A stretch of 55,977 bases of DNA from assembly GCF_025995235.1 (NCBI RefSeq), contig NZ_BAPT01000037.1, positions 1-55,977 on the forward strand, in the 5' to 3' direction. Below the pieces are notes generated by a model. It did no database searches. It was not told where the DNA came from and saw only the letters and a list, made by a program, of their open reading frames with translations. Position 1 is the first letter of the stretch. Each line of letters opens with the position of its first letter. The position numbers and the translations under genes were made by a program. Origin of the DNA: Ameyamaea chiangmaiensis (lineage in GTDB: Bacteria; Pseudomonadota; Alphaproteobacteria; Acetobacterales; Acetobacteraceae). This document shows positions 47,756-55,977 of the stretch, piece after piece.

Positions 47756-49290
47756 GGGCTGTCTCCCAGTTCAGATACGGGCTGACCGGGCGCTGGAAAA
47801 CGAGCGCGGCGTTCGAGCACCTCGAGGTCCATATGGCTGCGGACGTACAGCGAGCCGGCATCGCGTCGTGGCTGATGGTCCCATGTCGGCGGTACCCCCT
47901 TGCGCATTGCGTCGGCCACGAGCCGTCGACGGCGCTGGGACGCAAGGACATCGTCATGGAGCTCACGGAGGTTCCAGCGGCTGGCCACTTCAGTCGCGAA
48001 GGCCTCGCACAGTCTGGCATGGCCCGGATCGGGGGCGAGATTGACCAGTTCGAGCGGATCGGCCTGAAGGTCGTACAACTGGTCCGGATCGGTGGGACAG
48101 TGCACGAATTTCCAGCGCCCGCGCCGGATCATCACGATGGGGGCGACCGCGCCTTCGGCCGTATACTCCCCCAGCGCCAGCCCCTCGTCGTCCTGTCCCA
48201 TGCAATAGGGCAGCAACGAACGGCCGTCGCCGGGCAGCGTGTCCCTCTGTCCCGCCAAGTCGCACAACGTGGGCAGAAGATCGACCAGCGAGACGCTCGC
48301 CCCGACGCGCCGTGGGGCGAAACGCTCCGGCGCGCAGATCATTAGCGGAATGCGGCAGGCATCGTCGAAGAAGCTCATTTTATACCACTGGCCGCGTTCG
48401 CCCAACATCTCGCCATGGTCGGCGATCACGATCACGATGGTGTTGCGGTCCATGCCCGTGTCGCGGAGCGTGGCGAGGATGTGGCCGAAGCAGTCATCGA
48501 CAAACGAGCACGCACCATAATAGGCGTGACGGGCGGCGCGGACCTGCGCCTCGCTCGTGTTCTGCAGATCCATGCCATTGATGTGACGCAGACGCGCCAT
48601 GTGCGGATCGCGGTCCTGCGGCGGGGGGGCTGCCACCCGGGGCATGTCGATCTCCGCGTCGGTATAGCGGCTCCACCACGGATCGGGGATCGTGAACGGA
48701 TCGTGCGGGTGGGTGAGCGACACCACCATGGCAAAAGGCCGGCGGTCCGGATCACGGGCGAGGTCGAACAGCTTCTGTCGTGCGCTGAAGGTGACTTCCT
48801 CGTCGAAATCGAGCTGGTTCGTGCGCACGCATTTGCCGGCTTCGGTGACGGAGTTCATCGTATGATACCATTCCAGACGCTCGTCGAAACGGGTCCAGTC
48901 CGGTGTCCAGTTGAAGTCGGCGGGGTAGATGTCCGTGGTCAGTCGCGTCTCGAAGCCATGCAGCTGGTCCGGGCCGCAGAAATGCATCTTTCCGGTCAGG
49001 ATCGTCTCGTAACCGGCCAGACGCAGATGGTGGGCAAATGTCGGCGTCTGGGCGGGAAACTCGGCGGCATTGTCATACGCGCCGATCCGCGAGGCCAGCC
49101 GTCCGCTCATGAACACGGCCCGGGACGGCGCGCACAGCGGAACATTGCAATAGGCGTTGTCAAACACCACCGCGCGTCTGGCCAGTGCGTCCAGATGCGG
49201 CGTCCTGGCGACGGTGTTGCCGTAGGCGGGCAGGGCACTCGCCTTCATCTGGTCGGCCATCAGGATCAGGATATCGGGTTGTTCGCGCAT
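47752..49290 (-). CDS. betC: Choline-sulfatase
   Basis: This 512-residue type I sulfatase begins 'MREQPDILILMADQMKASAL'. The formylglycine motif is 'LCAPSRAVFMSG' (CxPSR, about residues 54-58), the Cys being converted to formylglycine. Metal ligands appear in 'LMADQ' and 'IADHGEMLGERGQWYKMSFFD'. The 'TGKMHFCGPDQLHGFE' region and the C-terminal tail are typical of BetC. It hydrolyses choline O-sulfate to choline and sulfate. I chose ATG 49290; the frame is open to 49371, but the extra residues do not look like protein. It is followed with a 4-base overlap by a ChoX-type gene. Confidence 0.92.
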   Translation of the reverse strand: MREQPDILILMADQMKASALPAYGNTVARTPHLDALARRAVVFDNAYCNVPLCAPSRAVFMSGRLASRIGAYDNAAEFPAQTPTFAHHLRLAGYETILTGKMHFCGPDQLHGFETRLTTDIYPADFNWTPDWTRFDERLEWYHTMNSVTEAGKCVRTNQLDFDEEVTFSARQKLFDLARDPDRRPFAMVVSLTHPHDPFTIPDPWWSRYTDAEIDMPRVAAPPPQDRDPHMARLRHINGMDLQNTSEAQVRAARHAYYGACSFVDDCFGHILATLRDTGMDRNTIVIVIADHGEMLGERGQWYKMSFFDDACRIPLMICAPERFAPRRVGASVSLVDLLPTLCDLAGQRDTLPGDGRSLLPYCMGQDDEGLALGEYTAEGAVAPIVMIRRGRWKFVHCPTDPDQLYDLQADPLELVNLAPDPGHARLCEAFATEVASRWNLRELHDDVLASQRRRRLVADAMRKGVPPTWDHQPRRDAGSLYVRSHMDLEVLERRARFPAPGQPVSELGDSP

Positions 49291-50179
49291 AAGGGAGTGT
49301 CCCGTTCTCCGAGAAGAAGCCGTGGCCCATCGTGTTGGCGACGCCGAGGTTAGTGCATGGCCGTTTCGCATCGCGTGAAGGTACGCGTCATCGCCTGTTG
49401 TCGGTCCGACACGTTACGGCCGGATGCCACACGAGATCACGTCGCACCTGCTTCGTCCAGTGTCCTTCACAGGCCACGGCCCCACCATGCATGGCGATCA
49501 TCATAAGAGGACCCGGGCGACCCTCGCGTCTGGCGGCGGATAGGAACGGGCACAGCGTGGTTCCATATCGGTGTAGTTCGGACCGGCTGCGCGAATGGCG
49601 CGGCAACTCCAATGCGAATTGCTTCCCTTTCGCCGGGTCTGGCTACTGTAGATTTGTCCGACAGGGGCGCGCGTGCACAGACATGAGAACGTGTGTCTTA
49701 TCGCGGAAGACGGTGCTACCGGGCAGTAAATACTCTTAATATTCATAATGAATGGCGGTTTCGGCGTTTTTTGAAGTCGACAATAAAATAATAGATCTGT
49801 GATGTCGCCTTCGTTCATGCGTTAGTCGAAAATATTCAATATTTATATTGCGGAGCGAAGCGGCATGCCTACTGTATGTTGCACATTTGCAATGTATTTA
49901 AAAAAGCGTGTGCCATGGGAAGCAGGCGCGCGGCATGCTCTGGTTCGTACTTGCGTCCGCTCCGGATGGCGAGATATCGTCACGATATCGAAAGAAAAAA
50001 TTCTTTACGCAAAGACGTTTGCTCTCTTCGACTCCGCGACAAGCGGTGCGTGCTCCATTCTGCGGCGCTCGGGAACGGGTTCGTCAGGACAGGCGATTTC
50101 GTTTCGGGGTACCGGTGTCAGCCCGACTGACCGCCGCAACCGTTCAGCCTGACGAAACGACCATCGGAGTGCTTGATCT
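49291..50179. promoter_or_regulatory. Long intergenic region with candidate operators between betC and TonB receptor 2
   Basis: No convincing gene in about 890 bases. It becomes AT-rich from 49720 to 49900. On the minus strand CGAC cores (plus-strand GTCG at 49804-49807 and 49825-49828) are 21 bp apart, as at the other candidate sites. AAGTCGACA (49774-49782) and TGTCGCCTT (49803-49811) form an inverted pair. ATTCAT-A-ATGAAT (49741-49753) is a perfect dyad. Nearer betC, TGTCGG-T-CCGACA (49399-49411) is another. These suggest divergent regulated promoters and a long leader before the receptor gene. Confidence 0.45.
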
Positions 50180-52624
50180 ATGCGACGGCCTAATCATCGC
50201 GGACGTGTTTTCTTCGCTTCAATGCTTCTTTCGACGACGGTCATCTCCGCCGCCGCCGTGTCCATCGGACGCGCGGCAACGACAGGCACGCCGCCGCGTG
50301 GCACGAAGGCGGCCTCGGCACATCCGGCGGTAGCGTCCCGCGCCTCGTCACAAAACGTGTCGTCCGGGTCGCGCCGTACCATCATTGATTCGGCGGCACG
50401 GAACGAAGACATCGCGGTCTCGGCACGCAGGCGGGCGCATGGCACGATGATTTCGGTCGGTGCGACCGCGATCGCGCGCTCCGTCCCCGGAACGAACCCG
50501 CTCAAGGTGTTGTCCCAGCAACCCGGTGTCATGTTCCAGTCCGATGACCCGCAAGGTGTCGATACGTGGTCGACGCAGATTTACATGCACGGCTTTTTGC
50601 AGAACCAGATCAGTACCACATTGGATGATATCCCGCTGGGCGAGCTGGCCTACCGGAACTACAATGGTCTCAGCCCGATTCAGGCGATCAGTTCGGAAAA
50701 CGTCGAACGGCTGGACGTCTCAACCGGAGCCGGCGCGGAGTCCGTCGCCAGCACAAACAATCTCGGCGGCTCGATCGAGTATCATTCATCGGATCCAAAG
50801 GCCCTGCGAGGGGCTACGATCGCGCAGACATTTGGTAGCAACAACCTGTTTCATACGTTCGTTCGTCTGGACAGCGGTGAGTTGAACCACACGGGGACCA
50901 AGTTTTACGTGTCGTATATGCGCAACAACACGGACAAGTGGAAAGGTGGTGGCAACCAGTTTTTCCAGCAGGTGAACGCCAAACTGGTGCAGCCTGTCGG
51001 ACAGGACAGCAAGATCTCGGCGTTCTTCGATTTCAGCCAGTATATGCAGTACAACTATCAGGACTATTCCCTCGACATATGGAAGCATGGCGGAAAGTAC
51101 ATCGATAACTACTATAACGGCCAGGCGAGCGGCTATCTGGCGTCCTATGCGGCCGCGCTGGGGAATTATCCAAGTTCCCTGAACGGTATCACTGACAAGG
51201 CCGACGCCGCCTATTATGATGGTGCGTCCGCATCGACGGACGTCTTCGGTGGCTTGAAAGGTGATTTTCGCCTGACGGAAAGACTACGCTGGAAAACGTC
51301 GATTTACGGTCACGGGGAGAAACAATACAACACGTGGAGCAACCCGTTTTATTCCTCGCCCAACGGTGCTCCGATGTTTGAGCAGGTCAAGGAGCCGAGC
51401 ATTCAGCGGTTCGGCATCCTGTCCTCGGTGCAGTATGACGTCGCCCATAATCATCTGGAGGCGGGCGTCTGGTACGAGAACAATAAATTTGACTCGACCA
51501 TGTATGGTTACGAGCAGCCTCTGGTCGTCAATGGTGTCATTCAGGGGACGCCGATCAACACGCTTGGTAATTTCAACAAGCTGACGCCGTTCATGCAACT
51601 GTTCGGACAGACGATCAACACGAACACCTTCACGGCGTTCGTGCAGGATACCTACAATCCCCTGCCGAACGTCGCGCTGCATTTCGGCTTCAAGTCGTTG
51701 CTGAACACGTCTCGGGCGGGCGACGGTTACTATAACACGGCGTATTATGGCGCCGGTGCCGAGGCCGCGGGTACTTTGACGACAGCGCGGGCGTTTCTGC
51801 CGCACATCAGCGGTGACTGGCACTTCCTGACACACCATGAACTCTATTTCGATGTGGCCGAAAACGTTCACGCCTATCCGCTCGGCCAGTTCAAGACGGT
51901 CGCATCGCCCTTTGCGGTCACGCAGGCGGCTTTCGACTTCGCCAGATCATCCCTGAAGCCGGAGAGCGACTGGGCGTTTGCCGTGGGGTATCGTTATTCC
52001 GATCACTTTATGGATGCGACGCTGCATGCCTATCACACGAACTTCTATAACCGTTTGCAGCAGATCACGTCTGGCTCGATCGTCAATCCCGTCTCCACGG
52101 TGTTGAACGTCGGCGATATCACCATGAACGGCGTGGATGCCGGCCTGACGATGCGTCTGATGCGCGGATTGTCGCTCTACAACAGCGTCAGCTGGAACCA
52201 TTCGACCTACGACAGCAATATCACGACGCAGGGAACGACCTATTATTCCCGTGGCCAGCAGGTCATCGCGTACCCGCGCTTTATGTACAAGTCGAGCCTG
52301 AGCTACGAATACGGGAATTTCGACGCGCACATCGACGCGTCGTATATGTCCAAGCGTAACCTGAGTTATGTCGGAGACGCAAAGGTGCCGGCGTATTGGC
52401 TGGCCGATTTCGGCATGCGTTACCGATTCGGGGGGCTTGGGAAATATAACCACGCGCTGAATTTCGTGCGTAACCTGGAATTCGATTTTAACATCTATAA
52501 CCTCACCAACCAGACCTACGTGTCGACGATGGGTGAAAACGGCTTCCCGCTTTCAGGAGACATGCAGACCTTCCTGTTGGGTGCTCCCCGGCAGTTCTTC
52601 GGGTCCGTGAAGGCGGAATTCTAG
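50180..52624 (+). CDS. TonB-dependent outer-membrane receptor (copy 2)
   Basis: This 814-residue protein has a signal peptide ending near 'AAAVSIGRA'. The plug carries 'PGTNPLKVLSQQPGVMFQSD', 'YMHGFLQNQISTTLDDIPLG' and 'NLGGSIEYHSSDP'. The barrel ends 'VKAEF' with a terminal Phe. It is colinear with the receptor at 23.4 kb and shares long stretches such as 'RQFFG' at the C-terminus, so the two are duplicates that have diverged, perhaps to bind different ligands. It is placed between the betC and betA/betB blocks. The link with choline and betaine genes is by position only. A typical iron-receptor neighbourhood (sigma/anti-sigma pair, siderophore genes) is absent. Confidence 0.9.
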   Translation: MRRPNHRGRVFFASMLLSTTVISAAAVSIGRAATTGTPPRGTKAASAHPAVASRASSQNVSSGSRRTIIDSAARNEDIAVSARRRAHGTMISVGATAIARSVPGTNPLKVLSQQPGVMFQSDDPQGVDTWSTQIYMHGFLQNQISTTLDDIPLGELAYRNYNGLSPIQAISSENVERLDVSTGAGAESVASTNNLGGSIEYHSSDPKALRGATIAQTFGSNNLFHTFVRLDSGELNHTGTKFYVSYMRNNTDKWKGGGNQFFQQVNAKLVQPVGQDSKISAFFDFSQYMQYNYQDYSLDIWKHGGKYIDNYYNGQASGYLASYAAALGNYPSSLNGITDKADAAYYDGASASTDVFGGLKGDFRLTERLRWKTSIYGHGEKQYNTWSNPFYSSPNGAPMFEQVKEPSIQRFGILSSVQYDVAHNHLEAGVWYENNKFDSTMYGYEQPLVVNGVIQGTPINTLGNFNKLTPFMQLFGQTINTNTFTAFVQDTYNPLPNVALHFGFKSLLNTSRAGDGYYNTAYYGAGAEAAGTLTTARAFLPHISGDWHFLTHHELYFDVAENVHAYPLGQFKTVASPFAVTQAAFDFARSSLKPESDWAFAVGYRYSDHFMDATLHAYHTNFYNRLQQITSGSIVNPVSTVLNVGDITMNGVDAGLTMRLMRGLSLYNSVSWNHSTYDSNITTQGTTYYSRGQQVIAYPRFMYKSSLSYEYGNFDAHIDASYMSKRNLSYVGDAKVPAYWLADFGMRYRFGGLGKYNHALNFVRNLEFDFNIYNLTNQTYVSTMGENGFPLSGDMQTFLLGAPRQFFGSVKAEF

Positions 52625-52628
52625 CCAG

Positions 52629-52662
52629 TTCGGCGGTGTTGTGTTCGGGTGTGGCCGCCGAA
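52629..52662. terminator. Candidate bidirectional hairpin between convergent genes
   Basis: TTCGGCGG (52629-52636) and CCGCCGAA (52655-52662) are perfect 8-base arms with an 18-base loop, five bases after the receptor stop. It lies in the 155-base gap between convergent receptor 2 and betA. No T-run is present, so the call is tentative. Confidence 0.4.
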
Positions 52663-52779
52663 GTGGTTGGTCGCACCCGGCGGCCCCTCAGACGTGCCAG
52701 GGCGTGGGGGCGCCGGACGGACTGGGCGCAGGTGGTTCAGCCCCCTCCGGTGCCCCGAGCACTGGAACGCAGTACTCTC

Positions 52780-54456
52780 TCAGGAACGTTCCGGGAGACC
52801 GATACGCTGGCGTTCCTGCCAGTCCGGAGCGTCAAAATAGGGCGCGTTCGAACGCGGAAGCGGTGGCAGTCCGCGAATCTGATCGGCTGCTTTTTCGGCG
52901 ATCATCACCGTGGGGCCGTTGAGATTGCCATTTGTCACGCGTGGCATGATAGACGAATCGACGACCCGCAACCCGTCCACGCCAATCACGCGCGCCTGCG
53001 GGTCGACAACTGCCATGGGATTATCGGGCGCGCCCATCGCGCAGGTGCAGGACGGATGCAGCGCGCTTTCGACCTTCTGGCGAATGAACGCGTCGATCTG
53101 TGTGTCGGTGACGCAGGTCGCGCCGGGTTGAAGTTCCTCGCCCCGATAAGCGTCGAAGGCCTGCTGCGCGAAAATCTCGCGCGTCAGACGGACACAGGCC
53201 CGCATGTCGGCCCAGTCTTCTTCGTGGCTCATATAATTGAACTGGATCAGGGGCTTTTGCGCCGGATCGTTTGAACGCAGACGCACCCAGCCCCGGCTTT
53301 TTGAACGCATCGGTCCCACGTGCGCCTGATACCCGTGTCCACGGGCAAGCCCTTTGCCGTCATACGTTACCGCCAGAGGCAGGAAGTGGAACTGTATATC
53401 GGGATAGCGGACACCGGCACGGCTGCGAATGAACCCGCAACTCTCGAAATGGTTTGTGGCGCCAAGGCCGTTCTTGAACAGAAGCCATCGCAGGCCGATC
53501 CGCATCTTGGCCAGGGGGGACATGGCCGAATACAGGCTGATCGGTTGGCGACACGCCACCTGGAAATAAAATTCCAGATGGTCCTGAAGATTTTCGCCAA
53601 CTCCCGGACGATCCACGAGCACCGGTATTCCGTGCGCCCGTAGCTGTGCTGCCGGACCGATTCCCGAGAGCATCAGCAACTGTGGCGAATTGATCGGCCC
53701 ACCGCACAGAACGACCTCGCGCCGCGCCCGCACTTCGTGCACGTCGCTACCGCGCGTATAGAGAAGGCCCGTCGCCCGTTGGCCCGTGAACAGGATCCGC
53801 GTCACGCGGGCATGGGTTTCCAGCGTGAGATTGGGACGCTTCATGGCCGGACGGAGATAGGCGTTGGCGGTGCTCCAGCGTCGACCGTTCTTCACCGTCA
53901 TGCTCATGCGGTCGAAGCCTTCCTGGCGGAAGCCGTTATAATCCTCGGTGCACCCATATCCGGCCTGCTCGCCGGCCTTCATCCATGCCGCATGCAAGGG
54001 ATTGTCGAGCGTCCCATATTGTGTGTGCAGATATCCTCCGCGCCCACGATAGGAATCCTCGCCTTCCGCGCACTCTTCCGCGCGCCGGAAATAGGGCAGA
54101 ACGTCCTGATATCCCCAGCCGCGCGCGCCCAGTTTCTCCCATTCCTCAAAATCGCGCGCATGGCCACGCACGTACACCATGCCGTTGATAGAGGACGAGC
54201 CACCCAATCCTTTCCCGCGCGGTGTATGCAGACGCCGTCCGCCAAGGTGCGGCTCGGGCTCGCTTTCGTAAAACCAGTTGAAGCGCCGGGAATGCATCGG
54301 CATGGCAAGGGCACTCGGCATCTGGACGATCACCGACTTGTCGCTGCCGCCGAATTCCAGCAGCAGCACGCTGTGCCGACCGTCTTCGGTCAGGCGATTG
54401 GCCAGCACGCATCCCGCCGATCCCGCACCGACGATGACATAATCGAATTCCTGCAT
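52780..54456 (-). CDS. betA: Choline dehydrogenase (GMC oxidoreductase)
   Basis: This 558-residue GMC flavoprotein has 'YVIVGAGSAGCVLANRLTED' for FAD binding, the GMC signatures 'RGKGLGGSSSINGMVYVRG' and 'GGPINSPQLLMLSGIG', and the catalytic His/Asn end 'NGNLNGPTVMIAEK'. 'HPSCTCAMG' and the size match BetA. It oxidises choline to betaine aldehyde (and can continue to glycine betaine) at the membrane. Its start shares one base with the betB stop (TGATG), so the two are co-translated. No betI repressor gene is visible here; it may lie beyond the right edge. Confidence 0.92.
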   Translation of the reverse strand: MQEFDYVIVGAGSAGCVLANRLTEDGRHSVLLLEFGGSDKSVIVQMPSALAMPMHSRRFNWFYESEPEPHLGGRRLHTPRGKGLGGSSSINGMVYVRGHARDFEEWEKLGARGWGYQDVLPYFRRAEECAEGEDSYRGRGGYLHTQYGTLDNPLHAAWMKAGEQAGYGCTEDYNGFRQEGFDRMSMTVKNGRRWSTANAYLRPAMKRPNLTLETHARVTRILFTGQRATGLLYTRGSDVHEVRARREVVLCGGPINSPQLLMLSGIGPAAQLRAHGIPVLVDRPGVGENLQDHLEFYFQVACRQPISLYSAMSPLAKMRIGLRWLLFKNGLGATNHFESCGFIRSRAGVRYPDIQFHFLPLAVTYDGKGLARGHGYQAHVGPMRSKSRGWVRLRSNDPAQKPLIQFNYMSHEEDWADMRACVRLTREIFAQQAFDAYRGEELQPGATCVTDTQIDAFIRQKVESALHPSCTCAMGAPDNPMAVVDPQARVIGVDGLRVVDSSIMPRVTNGNLNGPTVMIAEKAADQIRGLPPLPRSNAPYFDAPDWQERQRIGLPERS

Positions 54457-55977
54457 CAGTAAGGTGCCTCGACATCGCCAAGCGCGACATACACACTCTT
54501 GATCTGGGTGTAGTGATCGAGCGCCGCGCGGCTGTTTTCCCGTCCGATCCCCGATTGCTTGTAGCCGCCGAACGGTAGCTCGATCGGTGTGACGTTATAT
54601 TGGTTGATCCAGCACGTACCGGCTTCCATCCGCGCGATCACCCGGTGTGCACGGGCCAGATCGCGGGTGAAGACGCCCGCCGCCAGCCCGAAGTCGCTGG
54701 CGTTGGCGCGCGCAACCACCTCGTCTTCGTCCACGAAGTCGAGGACGGCCATGACGGGGCCGAAAATCTCTTCCCGCACGATCGTCATCGCATCCTGGCA
54801 ACCGACAAACACAGTCGGCTCGACGAAAGCGCCACGGTGCAAGGCGCCGTGGGTGGCGCGGCGACCGCCGACAAGGATCTCCGCGCCTTCCCGCCGCCCT
54901 GTCTCGATATAAGACAGCACCTTGTTCATGTGAGGCTCCGAAATCAGTGCCCCCACGTCCGTTCGCGGGTCCAGCGGATCGCCGATCGTCATGGCCGAAA
55001 TGCGCGCCTTGAGCCGGGCCAGAAACTGCGTGCGAATACCGCGCTGCACAAAAACGCGCGTGCCGTTCGAGCAGACCTCCCCGGCTGAATAGAAGTTGGC
55101 CAGCAACGCCGCGGACACCGCATTGTCGATATGCGCGTCGTCGAACACGATCAGCGGCGATTTGCCGCCCAGCTCGAGCGTGACGTATTTCAGCGTCGCC
55201 GCGGCATCGGCCATGACCCGCCGTCCCGTTCCCACTTCACCCGTCAGCGACACCTTGCGGATGTCGGGCGATCGGGTCAGGAGCTGTCCCGTGTCGCGTG
55301 CCCCCTGAACGACGTTGAACACGCCGTCGGGCAGCCCCGCCTCGCGGAAGATCGCCGCGAGCCTGATCGCGGTCAGCGGGGTCAGTTCGGCGGGTTTGAA
55401 GATCATCGCGTTGCCGCACGCCAGCGCGGGTGCCGCCTTCCAGCAGGCGATCTGAAGCGGATAGTTCCACGCACCGATGCCCGCCACGATCCCCAGCGGT
55501 TCGCGGCGGGTGTAACCGAAGGCGCTCGGGCCGAGATCGACGCTCTCGCCCGTCATCGTTGCCGCCAGCGCCGCGAAATAGTCCAGCGCGTCGGCGCCGG
55601 ATGCGACATCGACGCTCGACGTCTCGGCGATCGGCTTGCCCGTATCCAACGTTTCGAGGCGCGCGAGCGCGGCATTGTCCCGCCGCAGCAGTTCGGCCGC
55701 GCGCCGCAGGACCTGCGCGCGCTCGGCCCCGGTGCGTGCGGCCCAGTCTTTCTGCCCCGTCGCCGCGGACGTGATCGCGTGCGCCACCAGCACGTCGTCG
55801 GCGGCCTCGACCTCCGCCAGCACGTCGCCGGTCGCCGGGTTGATCGTCGTGAAACGCGCGCCCGCGGAGTCGACCTCCCGGCCGTCGATCCAACTGCGAC
55901 AGCGCGGTTGCGGGCCGGCCGCCAGTACGGCGGGGGCGGCGAGCGCGGGCTCGGCGACGGGTGCAAGCTGGCTCGTG
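54456..55977 (-). CDS. betB: Betaine aldehyde dehydrogenase (5' end outside window)
   Basis: An aldehyde dehydrogenase whose frame is open to the right edge. The N-terminal 'SWIDGREVDSAGARFTTINP' motif is inside the window, preceded by an Ala/Pro-rich stretch with no start codon, so the start lies outside. Catalytic residues are the general-base Glu in 'VTLELGGKSPLIVF' and the nucleophile Cys in 'AGEVCSNGTRVF'. Cofactor motifs include 'PLQIACWKAAPALACGNAMI' and 'FKPAELTPLT'. The sequence fits BetB, which makes glycine betaine from betaine aldehyde with NAD(P). A GTG at 55823 is in frame but would lose the conserved N-terminal strand. Confidence 0.9.
   Translation of the reverse strand, partial: TSQLAPVAEPALAAPAVLAAGPQPRCRSWIDGREVDSAGARFTTINPATGDVLAEVEAADDVLVAHAITSAATGQKDWAARTGAERAQVLRRAAELLRRDNAALARLETLDTGKPIAETSSVDVASGADALDYFAALAATMTGESVDLGPSAFGYTRREPLGIVAGIGAWNYPLQIACWKAAPALACGNAMIFKPAELTPLTAIRLAAIFREAGLPDGVFNVVQGARDTGQLLTRSPDIRKVSLTGEVGTGRRVMADAAATLKYVTLELGGKSPLIVFDDAHIDNAVSAALLANFYSAGEVCSNGTRVFVQRGIRTQFLARLKARISAMTIGDPLDPRTDVGALISEPHMNKVLSYIETGRREGAEILVGGRRATHGALHRGAFVEPTVFVGCQDAMTIVREEIFGPVMAVLDFVDEDEVVARANASDFGLAAGVFTRDLARAHRVIARMEAGTCWINQYNVTPIELPFGGYKQSGIGRENSRAALDHYTQIKSVYVALGDVEAPY

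Noticed and set aside
49332..49739. A 135-codon plus-strand frame between betC and TonB receptor 2
   Set aside because: Cys/Arg-rich with no motif, overlaps the betC start region in antisense, and has no ribosome site.
1..55977. CRISPR arrays, tRNA or rRNA genes
   Set aside because: I saw no evenly spaced direct repeats and no cloverleaf or rRNA-like stretches; absence cannot be proven without a covariance search.

Overview
The window is high-GC DNA from an alphaproteobacterium, most plausibly an acetic acid bacterium (Acetobacteraceae). The reasons are the style of the two TonB-dependent receptors, periplasmic sugar-processing enzymes, and densely packed, GC-rich carnitine/choline/betaine genes. 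The genus cannot be fixed from sequence alone. I see no tRNA, rRNA or CRISPR array.

Region 1 (1-11 kb) is a sugar-oxidation operon. Nine minus-strand genes lie under a divergent LysR gene. They encode a cytoplasmic aldose 1-dehydrogenase (Gfo/Idh/MocA), a FucP/GluP-type permease, an exported aldose 1-epimerase, a Tat-exported SMP-30 lactonase, an anion-symporter MFS, a 3-hydroxyacid dehydrogenase of the lambda-crystallin/L-gulonate dehydrogenase type, an RpiB-type isomerase, a DhaK-DhaL ketose kinase and a xylose-isomerase-like TIM barrel. Together they suggest aldose -> lactone -> aldonate -> 3-oxo-aldonate -> (decarboxylation) tetrulose -> tetrulose phosphate -> erythrose 4-phosphate. A truncated integrase lies at the left edge and another integrase remnant lies at 16.1-16.3 kb, so this block may be an island.

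Region 2 (12-16.4 kb) is a scar zone. It holds an IS3 transposase tail, a decayed large serine recombinase cassette (one nonsense codon, at least two frameshifts), an apparently intact IS630 element with a TA duplication, a vapC toxin gene cut by that IS630 with its antitoxin and operator still present, and a decayed integrase N-terminus.

Region 3 (16.4-56 kb) is an unusually complete quaternary-ammonium catabolic island. A tmpAB-like pair (2-oxoglutarate oxygenase plus HD-domain diiron oxygenase) sits with a second gamma-butyrobetaine-hydroxylase-like oxygenase. Carnitine genes follow: a carnitine dehydrogenase-thioesterase fusion and a 3-dehydrocarnitine cleavage enzyme. A glycine betaine/dimethylglycine demethylation operon comes next (gbcA, gbcB, regulator, dgcA, dgcB, etfA, etfB, a YbaK-family deacylase), with purU opposite. 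Choline entry genes (betC, betA, betB) lie at the right. Interspersed are two TonB-dependent receptors, two ChoX-type binding proteins without permease or ATPase genes, a POT transporter, two CocE/NonD hydrolases and a periplasmic alpha/beta-hydrolase. Phosphonate, carnitine, choline sulfate and perhaps acylated precursors would all converge on glycine betaine and then dimethylglycine and sarcosine. The sarcosine step is not in the window.

Four GlxA-type AraC regulators are spread through region 3. I see a shared promoter signature: two CGAC cores exactly 21 bp apart, in the same orientation. It lies upstream of the tmp genes, of both TonB receptors and of one regulator, with a degenerate copy upstream of gbcA. 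This would tie the outer-membrane receptors to the quaternary-amine regulon and is the most testable new idea here.
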